Below, in pieces: positions 54,963 to 64,000 of a DNA stretch of 64,000 nt. The stretch comes from Alistipes putredinis (GTDB lineage: Bacteria; Bacteroidota; Bacteroidia; Bacteroidales; Rikenellaceae). The translations under genes and the position numbers were made by a program. The DNA lies in contig CP091730.1 in assembly GCA_022009915.1 (NCBI GenBank), positions 1,798,001-1,862,000 on the forward strand, written 5' to 3'. The notes below the pieces were generated by a model. That model worked only from the letters and a program-made list of their open reading frames with translations. It was not told where the DNA came from and ran no database searches. Numbering within the stretch: the stretch's first letter is position 1; each line of letters begins with the position of its first letter.

Positions 54963-57900
54963 CTACTCCGGCATGTTCTTGCCGTGGCAGTGTTTGTATT
55001 TCTTTCCGCTTCCGCAGGGGCACGGCTCGTTTCGGCCCACTTTCTTTTCAACCTTCACGGGCGATGGCTTGCCCTTATCGGCAGCCTCCGGCCTGAGCAG
55101 CCGCCTGCATGCGCGAGGCATGAAGTTTATTGACGTCCACTTTCGCGCGCTCCCTCTGCTGCTGCATCTCGGACGGCTGCTCTCCGCCGCCGCGAACAGG
55201 AATATATCCCTTGTTGAGAATAGCCAGCACTTCGCGGTTCACCTTGCCGAGCATCTTGCTGAACAGGTTGAACGACTCGAATTTGTATATCACCAGCGGG
55301 TCTTTCTGCTCGTAGGCCGCATTCTGCACGCTCTGGCGCAAATCGTCCATTTCGCGCAAATGCTCGCGCCAGTTATCGTCGATTGTCGTCAGCATCACTA
55401 TCTTGCTGAACTGCTTGTAAATCTCGGCGCAACCGCTCTCGTAGCACTTCTTCAAATCCACCGACACGTTATACCCGAGCACTCCGTTGGTGACAGGGAT
55501 ACGGATATTTTCGTACATCGACCCCTGCTCCTCGTACACTTTATTGATAATCGGAGCTGCAACAGTGGCAGCTGCCTGTGCGCGGCGTTCGTATGCGGAC
55601 TTTATGTCGGCTACGACCAAATCCACGAGCGCATCGTGCTTGGAAGAAGAGAAAGTCTCTTCTGTAAAAGACGGATGCACGGCAATCTGGCGTATGAGCT
55701 CGAAACTGAAATCCTCGAAATCGCTCTCCGCGTTGGCAGTCACGAAGTCTTCGGCGAAGTCGTACATTATGTCATTGAGGTCGATGTCTATACGTTCACC
55801 GTACAGAGCATGGCGGCGGCGTTTGTAGATAACCTCGCGCTGCGAGTTCATCACGTCGTCGTATTCGAGCAGACGCTTACGGATACCGAAGTTGTTCTCC
55901 TCGACTTTCTTCTGCGCACGCTCTATGGCTCTGGACATCATTCCTGCCTGAATGGTTTCGCCCTCCTCGATGCCCATACGGTCCATCATTCCGGCGATAC
56001 GCTCCGAACCGAACAGACGCATCAAATCGTCTTCGAGCGATACGTAGAACTGCGACGAACCCGGGTCACCCTGACGTCCGGCACGTCCTCTGAGCTGACG
56101 GTCCACACGACGCGACTCGTGCCGCTCGGTACCGATAATGGCAAGACCTCCGGCCGCCTTGACCTCCTCGGTCAGCTTGATGTCCGTACCGCGGCCCGCC
56201 ATGTTGGTGGCGATAGTCACCTGTCCCGCACGTCCCGCCTCGGCAACGATTTGAGCCTCGCGCTGGTGCTGCTTGGCATTGAGCACGTTATGCGGAATAC
56301 CGCGCAGACGGAGCATACGGCTCAAAAGGTCGGATATCTCCACCGATGTGGTACCCACCAGCACCGGCCGGCCCTGTGCGACGAGGTGCGTGATTTCCTC
56401 TATGACGGCGTTGTATTTCTCGCGTTTTGTCTTGTAAATCAAATCGTCGCGGTCATCGCGTATAATCGGTTTGTTGGTCGGAATGACCACGACATCCAGT
56501 TTGTATATATCCCAGAACTCGCCGGCTTCCGTTTCGGCCGTACCGGTCATACCGGCACGCTTGTGGTACATTCTGAAATAATTTTGCAGCGTAATGGTGG
56601 CGAAAGTCTGCGTGGCGGCCTCGACCTTCACATTCTCCTTGGCTTCTATGGCCTGATGCAGTCCGTCGGAATAGCGGCGGCCTTCCAGAATACGGCCGGT
56701 CTGCTCGTCCACGATTTTCACCTTGTTGTCCATCACCACATACTCCACGTCCTTTTCGAACATGCTGTATGCTTTAAGCAGCTGATTGACCGTATGCACG
56801 CGCTCCGACTTGATTGCATAATCGTTTATCAGCGCATCTTTCTTATCGGCTTTCTCCTGCGCATCCAGATTGCTCTTCTCTATCTCGGCAATCTCCGAAC
56901 CGATATCGGGAAGCACGAAGAAACCGTCTTCGCCGAAGCCGGCCGAAAGGGTTTCATGCCCCTTGTCGGTAAGCTCTACCGAATTCATCTTTTCGTCGAT
57001 AACGAAATAGAGGTCGTCCACAATCTCGGGCATGCGGCGGTTGTTGTCCTGCATGTAGATTTTTTCGGTCTTCTGCATCAAGGTTTTCACCCCCGTCTCG
57101 CTGAGGAACTTGATGAGCGGCTTGTACTTGGGCAGACCCTTGTACGCACGATAAAGCAGGATTCCGCCCTCGTCGTTCTTACCCTCGGAAATGAGTTTGC
57201 GGGCTTCGCTCACGAGCTGAGTGACAAGCATTCGCTGCAATCCGTGCAGTCTTTCGACCGCTCCCTTTGTATTGCTCGAACATCTGGTCGTCGCCCTTGG
57301 GCACCGGACCCGAAATGATGAGCGGGGTACGCGCGTCGTCGATGAGCACCGAGTCCACCTCGTCCACGATAGCGTAGTGGTGCTTGCGCTGCACGAGATC
57401 GCGGCTTGAAATCGACATGTTGTCGCGCAGATAGTCGAAACCGTACTCGTTGTTGGTACCGAAAGTGATGTCAGCCATGTACGCGGCACGGCGTGCCTCG
57501 GAGTTGGGCTGGTGCAAATCTATGCAATCCACCGAAAGGCCGTGGAACTCGTACATGGGACCCATCCACTCGGAGTCGCGCTTTGCCAGATAGTCGTTCA
57601 CCGTCACCATGTGCACGCCCTTGCCCGCAAGCGCATTGAGGAACACGGGAAGCGTGGCGACCAAAGTCTTGCCCTCGCCAGTCGCCATCTCGGCGATTTT
57701 TACCCTTATGCAAAACCACGCCGCCGAAAAGCTGGCAGTCGTAGTGAATCATGTCCCACTTGACGAGGTTTCCGCCCGCAGTCCAAGTGGTCGAATAAAT
57801 CGCCTTGTCGCCCTGAATGGTAACGAAATCCTTCTTGGCGGCAAGATTGCGGTCGAAATCTGTCGCGGTGACCTCCACCGTATCGTTTTTGCGCGAAACG

Positions 57901-58270
57901 TCTGGCCGTATCCTTCATTATGGCGAAAGCCTCTGGCAGGATGCTGTCGAGTTTCTCCTCAATCTTATCGTCTATACGCTGAGTCGCACTTTGTCTATCT
58001 CGCGGGAAATCTCTTCTTTTTCGTCCAGAGCCACGTCGGGCAGTTCCAGACGTGCTTTGAGTTCCACGATTTTTATCCTCCTCGGGTTTGATGAACTCGG
58101 CAATCGAAAGCCTGAGCGCCGCACTGCGGGCACGAAGCTCATCGTTGCTCAAAGCCTCTATCTGCGGATAAATTTTCTTTATTTCAATAAGATACGGTTC
58201 TACTTCCTTGCGGTCCTTCTCGCTTTTTGGACCCGAAGAAGAACTTCAATACTGATGCTACTATATTCAT
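54963..58270 (-). CDS. secA: Preprotein translocase motor subunit SecA
   Basis: ATPase that drives proteins through SecYEG. About 1100 residues, the long Bacteroidota form. Visible are the Walker A context [48 protein letters not shown] and [14 protein letters not shown]. The C-terminal zinc domain reads [14 protein letters not shown] and binds SecB or ribosomes. At least six indels scatter through the first 350 codons and near the end (for example 58224-58228, around 57705 and near 57268), so the copy as written cannot encode a whole protein; as SecA is essential I infer sequence error. ATG at 58270, TAG at 54963. Confidence 0.94.
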
Positions 58271-58316
58271 TTGCTACAATTTATTACAGAGTGTAAAGTT
58301 ACAACCTTTTTTTCGC

Positions 58317-59579
58317 CTATCGCAAACTCGCAATGCTCTTTTTTATCTGCCGGCGGCCCAGAAGACATTCGTCGCACAGTTTTTCTGCCGCACAGCTCGT
58401 TGTTGAGCTGCAAGACGGCCTGAGAGTCGAAGGCGTTCCGCATGACGGCTCCGCGCTCCGCCCATTTTCTGGTGATGCCGTTCGATTCCGGAGGCATGGA
58501 TTCGAGCAGCTCCAAAGCATGAACCCTGCCGTTTTCGTCGCCGCGGGCATCCGCATATGCGAACAGGAACGGGGCTATCAGATTGATACCGATAAGATAG
58601 GCCTTGTCGGTTCCGATTTTCTTGCGCGTATAGCGGCTCTCCCTGCCCGGCAGAAAGTGCGTCTGCCAATAGTCCGACGCCTCGGCCGAAAGCAGGCTCA
58701 CTATATCGGCAGCCGTGCGGCACTCCAAAACGGCCGAAAACACGAACCGGCTGCTGCACACAAGGGCCGCGAACTCGGCAAGGCGCATAATCGGATGATT
58801 CTGTGGATTTATCCGCCCTAATGTCCACTCGGCTGGTTTGAGCGGACGCAAAGAATACTTGTGGCACATGTATTCGAAATCCTGCGACAGGGCCACGACG
58901 TAATCGTCCGCATCGTATTCCAGCAAAAGCCCGGACATTCCCATAAGGAGCGCCTCGACGGTACGGACCGACGATTTCTCGCGCATGAGGGTTACGAACG
59001 GGACCCTGCGGGCAATCTCGGTGAAAGGTTCCTTGTTTTTTTGTTGTCGCCCAGCGAGCGCATCATCATGACATACAGCGTCTGCGCCCAATCGAAATCC
59101 GAGGCCTCGTACAGGGCCTTTATCTCGTCCGACTTGCGTTTCATGCGTTCGAGCGCCAGTCCCGTATAAAAATCGGTACGATGCAAATCGTCCATCCGAG
59201 CGATGGTTTCGGCACATGCCGCCTCGCCGATTCCGCCGAGCAAAGTCTCGTAACGTTCGCGAATCAAGTCGTCCACCTCTATACATATCTGGCAAATAGG
59301 ATTGCCGCGCGAATCGTGCAAAGGAATGCACGGCTCGGAAACCACATGCAGAACGGCTCTGTCCAGCAAATCGCCGCCGTCGCCGAAAATCACGTCGCCG
59401 CGGCTCACCACCCCGTCGATGACCACTTCCGCACCCGCAGCCGAGTGCGTGTCGGAATGATATTCGCCGCAGTATACGACGCCGACATGCTGACCTGAAA
59501 AGGATATGAAATCCCTGCGGGCCGCAATACCGAACCGCCACATCAATTCAAGCAACCGAATATCGCTCTCACGCTCCAT
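58317..59579 (-). CDS. DUF2851 family protein
   Basis: About 420 residues of a Bacteroidota family of unknown function, recognised by the N-terminal ERESDIRLLELMWRFG and ISFSGQHVGVVYCGEYHSDT and the C-terminal CDECLLGRR. No signal peptide, membrane helix or known catalytic motif. Two insertions break it, near 59040 and near 58380; the natural end is TAG-type stop at 58317. It lies 12 bases downstream of the MIP18 gene and 46 bases upstream of secA, so it may be transcribed with both. Confidence 0.7.
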
Positions 59580-59591
59580 AACCGCACCGCA

Positions 59592-59912
59592 TCAAAGCAT
59601 TCCCAACTCCAAGAGAGCCTCCTCGGACATCATGCTCTTATCCCACGGCGGCTCGAAAGTCAGTATGACATTCACCTCTTTCACCCCATCGACCTTGCCC
59701 ACCTGCCGGTTGATGTCTTCGAGCAGCATGTCGGTCATGGGACAGTTCGGGGCGGTAAGCGTCATGCGTATGGTAGCCACCCCGTCGGGCGTGAAATCTA
59801 TCTCGTAAACCAGCCCCAGATCGTAGATATTGACCGGAATCTCCGGATCATATATGTTTTTGAGTGTCAGAACTATGTCCTGTTCCACTTTGAGAATGTC
59901 CTGCGGCGTCAT
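59592..59912 (-). CDS. MIP18/DUF59 family iron-sulfur assembly protein
   Basis: 106 intact residues. The DPEIPVNIYDLGLVY segment and LTAPNCPMTDML with its conserved Cys mark the MIP18 (SufT-like) family, which assists Fe-S cluster maturation or delivery. Its start overlaps the sufE stop by 4 bases (ATGA), so translation is probably coupled. Confidence 0.88.
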   Translation of the reverse strand: MTPQDILKVEQDIVLTLKNIYDPEIPVNIYDLGLVYEIDFTPDGVATIRMTLTAPNCPMTDMLLEDINRQVGKVDGVKEVNVILTFEPPWDKSMMSEEALLELGML

Positions 59913-60343
59913 TTCTGTCGTTCCTTATCCTTTCCGGCAAATGCGAGAGCATACATGCGCATCTGCTTAATCATCGCAAGCAGACCGTTGGCACGCGGGG
60001 GCGAAAGATGCTCGCCGAGTCCGATACGTTCTATGAAATACAAATCGGTATCCAGAATCTGCTGCGGAGTGCGACCGCCAAGCACGCGTATGAGCAACGC
60101 TATTATGCCCTTGGTTATTATGGCATCGCTGTCGGCCGAAAAATATACGCGGCCGTCCTCATCCTGTCTCGCATCCACCCACACCCGCGACTGGCAGCCT
60201 TCGATTACGTACTGCTGGGTGCGGTGCGCGGGATCTATCTGCGGAAGCGAATCGCCCAGCTCGATAAGATAATCGTACTTGTCGAGCCAGTCGTCGAAAA
60301 CCGAGAACTCTTCGATAATCTCCTCTTGAATCTTATCTTCCAT
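59909..60343 (-). CDS. sufE: SufE family sulfur acceptor
   Basis: 144 intact residues. Accepts persulfide from a SufS-type cysteine desulfurase; the acceptor Cys is in EGCQSRVWVDA. The C-terminal RANGLLAMIKQMRMYAL is typical. sufBCDS are not in the window. Sits between a phosphatase gene (1 base upstream) and the MIP18 gene. Confidence 0.9.
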   Translation of the reverse strand: MEDKIQEEIIEEFSVFDDWLDKYDYLIELGDSLPQIDPAHRTQQYVIEGCQSRVWVDARQDEDGRVYFSADSDAIITKGIIALLIRVLGGRTPQQILDTDLYFIERIGLGEHLSPPRANGLLAMIKQMRMYALAFAGKDKERQK

Positions 60344-60344
60344 T

Positions 60345-61973
60345 TTAATCTATACTCTCTAAAATATCATCCAAATTCGAAATGGTATGCCCCGCCGATG
60401 CTATCGGGCGGTTGATGCGCATGATACGTGCCAGAGTCGGAGCGACGCACGTCATGTCGAACTCCTCGGAACTGCCGCCGGAGGGAATCTTCCAGCCCAG
60501 CAACATAAGAGGCACCCGCGTGTCGTAATCGTACATGGAGCCAGACTGCGACTTGGCATCCTCGCATTCCAGAATCCACCCTGGCATCAGATTGAGCATC
60601 AAATCGCCGGCCCTGCGCGGATAGAAGCTGTTCTGCATCTTCTCCCCGTAGGACTCCCCGAAATAGCCGCCGAGCATCGACGAGGAGGTCAGCACGTGCG
60701 ATACTCCGCGGAATTGGAGAGCGAAACTCGCCGCCCTGTCCTGCACGTCTTTCAGGCTAAGGTTGCGCTGGTAAATCAGATTATGGTTCAGGTAAAGCTG
60801 GCGGTCGATATAATCGAGCACCCACTCTCCCGCACCGAACTGAACGCTCAGAAAGCTGTTCATTATCACCTTGAACTGGTCGGCATTGAAACGGTCGGCA
60901 GGTACGGGGCCGCAATCGAACGAATCGCTCGACCCGTGGTCGGACGTGAGCACGAAAAGCACCTTGTCAAGCGGCACCTGCTTGGTTATGCTGCCTATCA
61001 AATCCGCTATATCGCCGTCGAGCCTGTACAGCATATCCTCCGCTTCGAGAGATTCAGGGGCCGTAGCGGCGGCAAACGTAGCGCGACGCATCGAAACATA
61101 CGTTGAGAATATCGACTGCAGCATCGCTTCCCAAAAGATTCGTTGGAGACGACCTGTGCCGCGAATTCGGCGACAATCGTATTTCCGTAAAGGCGAATAC
61201 AGCAGGCTGCGGTAATCTATCCTGTTCCCGCTTTTAGGTTCGGCAGGCATCATGACCTTGGTCAGATTGTCGGCCCGCTTGAATTCGAAAACCGAATAGC
61301 GTCTGTTCAGGTATTTGTCCCGCTGTTTGCAAAGCGTCCACGGACTTCCTACATAAGAGAGAGGAAACTTCAATCCGTTGTAACGAATCAGCCACGTCGG
61401 CAGGCGGTCCATATAAGCCGTCGAGGAGACGAAATTGCCGTTGTTCTCGTCGAACCAGAAAGCCTTGCCCTTACGGCCGCTCAGCACGACAGAGGAAAGA
61501 GCGTCGGCGGCAACCGAAATCACCTTGCTGTCCGGATTGGCGGAGAGCAGATTGTCGCCCACCGTCGGAAGGGTCAGATTGCACGGCGAGCAGCGTCCCG
61601 CACCGTCCGAACTGTCCAGTCCGCGCACGGTCTGATCGTCGGTCAGACGGACCCGTTGGCCGGTGACATAGTCCACCCAGCAGTCCGACACCGCGCCGTG
61701 CATCGAAGGATTGACGCCGGTGGTCAGCGTGGCGAGCGTAGCGGGGGTAATCGTCTGCATGAAATCGTAATAACCGTTTTCGAGCACCATGCCCTCTTTG
61801 AAAAAGCGGCCGATACCCGAATCCGAGAAATTCGCTGCATAACGTTCCACGGCATCGCTGCGCATCTGCCCGACCACGATATTCACTATCAGCCGCACGC
61901 CGTCGTCATTATGTGCGTCGAGAGCCGCCGCATGAAACGCCGCCGCCAATATTATCACCAACTTACGCCACAT
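60345..61973 (-). CDS. Alkaline-phosphatase-superfamily phosphohydrolase, exported
   Basis: About 542 residues. A signal peptide (LVIILAAAFHAAALDA) suggests a periplasmic location. The nucleophile threonine is in MQTITPATLATLTTG, and metal ligands include TSDHGSSD. Resembles PafA-like and nucleotide-pyrophosphatase-like enzymes. Between 61060 and 61190 the open frame encodes unrelated residues: three single-base insertions there add up to a full codon, so the frame stays open while ~40 residues are mistranslated. The corrected sequence includes NTIVAEFAAQVVSNES and DAAVDILNVCFDASRYV. sufE follows immediately. Confidence 0.8.
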   Translation of the reverse strand: MWRKLVIILAAAFHAAALDAHNDDGVRLIVNIVVGQMRSDAVERYAANFSDSGIGRFFKEGMVLENGYYDFMQTITPATLATLTTGVNPSMHGAVSDCWVDYVTGQRVRLTDDQTVRGLDSSDGAGRCSPCNLTLPTVGDNLLSANPDSKVISVAADALSSVVLSGRKGKAFWFDENNGNFVSSTAYMDRLPTWLIRYNGLKFPLSYVGSPWTLCKQRDKYLNRRYSVFEFKRADNLTKVMMPAEPKSGNRIDYRSLLYSPLRKYDCRRIRGTGRLQRIFWEAMLQSIFSTYVSMRRATFAAATAPESLEAEDMLYRLDGDIADLIGSITKQVPLDKVLFVLTSDHGSSDSFDCGPVPADRFNADQFKVIMNSFLSVQFGAGEWVLDYIDRQLYLNHNLIYQRNLSLKDVQDRAASFALQFRGVSHVLTSSSMLGGYFGESYGEKMQNSFYPRRAGDLMLNLMPGWILECEDAKSQSGSMYDYDTRVPLMLLGWKIPSGGSSEEFDMTCVAPTLARIMRINRPIASAGHTISNLDDILESID

Positions 61974-62022
61974 AGAATGCTGTTTTGAGGCGTAAAGATA
62001 GTAAAAAAGTTAATAAAAGCGT

Positions 62023-62994
62023 CTAACAGAACGAGCCGAAATACGCAATCTCCGATTCGAGGTCAAGACCCTCGCAACGCTGGGAAAGCAATTGCGCCTG
62101 CGACAAAAATTTACGGCAGAAAGTCTCTGTACTGTTCGCTCCGGCTGTCGATAGGCCTGTGCCGGCTGGCATCCACTATCTTCTCTACTTGCGGGAGCAC
62201 ATCCGCCGCCTGCTCCGAAAGGAATGCGCCGCGGAACTTCTCCCATATATAATCCACCGCCGAAACGCTCGGATGCGCCATGTCCGCCTCATAGAAACGA
62301 TAGTCCCGCAAATCGTCGTTCATAATCTCGAACGAGGGAAAATAGTGCGCCCTGTCGTATCGACGCACGACATACTCTACCGCCACTCTCAGCAGTGCCT
62401 TGCTCAAAGAGTTGCCGGCAAAACCGTCTTTAAGGTGTCTGATAGGGCTGACCGAGAAAACGACGTCCTTCCCGTTCAGCTCCCGCTCCATTGCCGACGA
62501 AAGCGCTCCTACAATCTCGTCTGTCGAAAGCAGCCGCCGCTCGAACTCCGCGGCCGGAAGTTTATGACAATTTGCCACAGTCCTACCGTCTTTTTCGTAA
62601 ACCCATGCCGTGCCGAGCGTCACGATAACGTAATCGCTGGCCGCAAGCGCCTCCGCACCGCGCATCACGGCATCATTCATTCCGTCCAGCGCCCGCTCGG
62701 GCTGCGTATCGGAAAAAAACTGCCGTGGAAATCCAGACTGAACCAGCGTCCGTCGCGCTGCATCAAATCGTTCTCGGAAAAAAACGTCTGCGCGAAAAAG
62801 AGCGTGCGCAGCGTCGATACCACCGACATCGGGTTGTACATCACGCCCGTCGGATTGCTCAGCACGCAGAACTTGGCCGACGCAAGCCGCGCCGCCATAT
62901 TATCGGCGAAGCACGAACCTATCATGAACCCGCGCGAGCGGTAGTCTATTTCGAAAGGATACTTTCCTATGTTTATTTCCGTCCTAAATTTCAT
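62023..62994 (-). CDS. GSCFA domain protein
   Basis: About 323 residues. The naming motif is present at GFMIGSCFADNM, followed by LGTAWVYE, FSVSPIRHLKDG and DYIWEKFRGAF. The fold is SGNH-hydrolase-like, with Ser of GSCFA as probable nucleophile; the substrate is unknown. A base is missing in the run 62714-62720 and one extra base near 62117 hides the last ~30 codons, which end in ESEIAYFGSFC. ATG at 62994. Confidence 0.85.
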
Positions 62995-63157
62995 ATCTCA
63001 ATCATGTCAGTATTACACAGCACGGCAGAACAGAGAAACGCATAGCGCCCGAAAGCAGCCGGCCGATTTCCTTCGCTTCAAATTCAGGCAGTACGGCGTT
63101 TCGATTCAGCTAAGGTAGTCAATCGTCGAATATTTTCAAAATACGCGGCATTTTTAA

Positions 63158-63165
63158 TACTTTTG
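63158..63165 (+). promoter_or_regulatory. Candidate -7 promoter element for the SMR-ispE pair
   Basis: TACTTTTG fits TAnnTTTG and lies 27 bases upstream of the ATG at 63193. Confidence 0.45.
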
Positions 63166-63192
63166 TCCACTCAACGCAAACACAGTATCAAA

Positions 63193-63523
63193 ATGAATTG
63201 GATAATATTGATTGTGGCCGGAATGTTCGAAACCGGATTTGCATTCTGTCTGGGAAAGATGAAAGAAAGTACGGGGACGCATTACGGTTTTGTGGACGGC
63301 CGGCTTTCTTCTGTCATTGGCTCTGAGCATGTTTCTTCTTGCAAAAAGCCACCCGGACGCTCCCCATAAGCACCGCATATCCGGTATGGACGGGCATCGG
63401 TGCCGTAGGAACTGTCATCGTGGGAATCCTGTTTTTTTCCACGAACCGGCCACGTTGGGGAGAATATTTTTTTCATCTCGATGCTTATAATATCCGTCAT
63501 AGGACTTAAAAATAGTAGGATAA
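63193..63523 (+). CDS. Small multidrug resistance (SMR) family transporter
   Basis: About 109 residues with four membrane helices. The membrane-embedded Glu essential for proton coupling is in helix 1 ([18 protein letters not shown]). SugE/Gdx-type (guanidinium) or QacE-type (quaternary amines) specificity cannot be settled here. Insertions near 63288-63300 and in 63508-63512 break it; corrected it ends ISVIGLKIVG with a TAA that overlaps the ispE ATG by one base. Confidence 0.8.
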
Positions 63524-64000
63524 TGAAAGTAGAGGCCTGCTGCAAAATCAACATAGGGCTGCACGTAATACGCCGCCGCGAGGACGGCTACCATGACATC
63601 AGCACGCTGATGTACCCCGTGAAAGGGCTTTGCGACACGCTGCAAGTCGATGCGTCGAGCGATGATTCGTTCAGCTGCGAGGGAATCGAGGTGGACTGCC
63701 CGCCGCAGGACAATCTCTGCATCAGGGCATACAGGCTGCTCAAAGACGAGTTCGGCACGGGAAGCGCCGCAATACGCCTCGGCAAACGCATTCCGTTCGG
63801 CGCCGGTCTCGGAGGAGGCTCCTCGGACGCCGCGGCGGTACTCTGCGCCATGAATCGCATCTACGGACTGGGGCTCGACAGCGAGGCGCTCGAACGACGT
63901 GCAGCGCTCTTGGGCAGCGACACTTCGTTTTTCGTGCGCTCGGTTCCGCGCATTTGCAGCGGCCGCGGAGAAATAATGACCGATTGCCCGATTGACCTTT
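63523..64000 (+). CDS. ispE: 4-diphosphocytidyl-2-C-methyl-D-erythritol kinase (5' part)
   Basis: GHMP kinase of the non-mevalonate isoprenoid pathway. The first ~159 residues are here and the gene runs off the window. CKINIGLHVIRRREDGYHD is the N-terminal substrate region and PFGAGLGGGSSDAAAVL the ATP-binding GHMP motif. Frame intact as far as seen. Its ATG overlaps the SMR stop (TAATG), implying co-expression. Confidence 0.92.
   Translation, partial: MKVEACCKINIGLHVIRRREDGYHDISTLMYPVKGLCDTLQVDASSDDSFSCEGIEVDCPPQDNLCIRAYRLLKDEFGTGSAAIRLGKRIPFGAGLGGGSSDAAAVLCAMNRIYGLGLDSEALERRAALLGSDTSFFVRSVPRICSGRGEIMTDCPIDL

Noticed and set aside
54925..57318. A 797-codon plus-strand open frame opposite secA
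   Set aside because: It is the antisense of a conserved SecA sequence, low in complexity in a codon-mirror way, and has no recognisable domain. Similar long mirrors lie opposite uvrA (25425-26678) and the flippase (19626-21287).

Overview
The window is a 64-kb chromosomal stretch from a member of the Bacteroidota, most likely a Bacteroidales species and possibly Alistipes-like. The taxonomic call is inference from family content (GSCFA, DUF2851, TGS-type nucleoside kinase, S1 protein with six repeats, purH next to mreB) and from recurrent Bacteroidota promoter elements of the form TAnnTTTG. It is almost wall-to-wall housekeeping DNA. I found no rRNA, tRNA, insertion sequence, prophage or CRISPR array.

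Layout. 1-5 kb: end of a TraR/DksA protein, threonine dehydrogenase, an aromatic-acid-exporter-like membrane protein, a uracil-DNA-glycosylase-like protein, a HAD phosphatase and glutamate dehydrogenase. 5-10.5 kb: a large receiver-receiver-PEP-synthase fusion, a divergent acyltransferase-like protein and gcvT. 10.5-18 kb: a degraded fragment, then the minus-strand block purH-mreB-mreC-mreD-mrdA-rodA for purine synthesis and rod shape. 18-25 kb: pgi, a Wzx-like flippase, aroQ, thiL, two small stress-type proteins, an M16 peptidase and an O-methyltransferase. 25-34 kb: a tight minus-strand operon gltX-dapB-lepB-yigZ-pyrB-pyrI-uvrA with ATGA overlaps. 34-43 kb: SIMPL protein, ychF, miaB, YitT, SlyD, gcvP and a nucleoside kinase. 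43-54.7 kb: 5'-nucleotidase lipoprotein, cation efflux, rpsA, RNase Z, a secreted Gfo/Idh oxidoreductase with a secreted sugar isomerase, a repeat protein, GNAT, methyltransferase, a HEAT-like protein, and a Crp/Fnr regulator beside a DUF4405 membrane protein. 55-64 kb: secA, DUF2851, MIP18-type and SufE iron-sulfur proteins, a phosphatase, a GSCFA protein, an SMR transporter and the start of ispE.

Functional links: threonine dehydrogenase, GcvT and GcvP form parts of a threonine to glycine to one-carbon route, although gcvH is not here. The mre/mrd/rod genes build the lateral wall. SufE and the MIP18 protein serve Fe-S assembly.

The dominant oddity is the quality of the reading frames. Most genes, including essential ones such as secA, rpsA, gltX, mreB and uvrA, are interrupted by one or more single-base indels. 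By my count there are about 90, mostly in homopolymers, which points to sequence error rather than gene decay. I therefore annotate each gene over its full reconstructed span. At least 14 of the insertions fall exactly between AG and CT of an expected AGCT, the most unusual signal in the window. The best biological lead is the receiver-receiver-PEP-synthase protein at 5062-8033.
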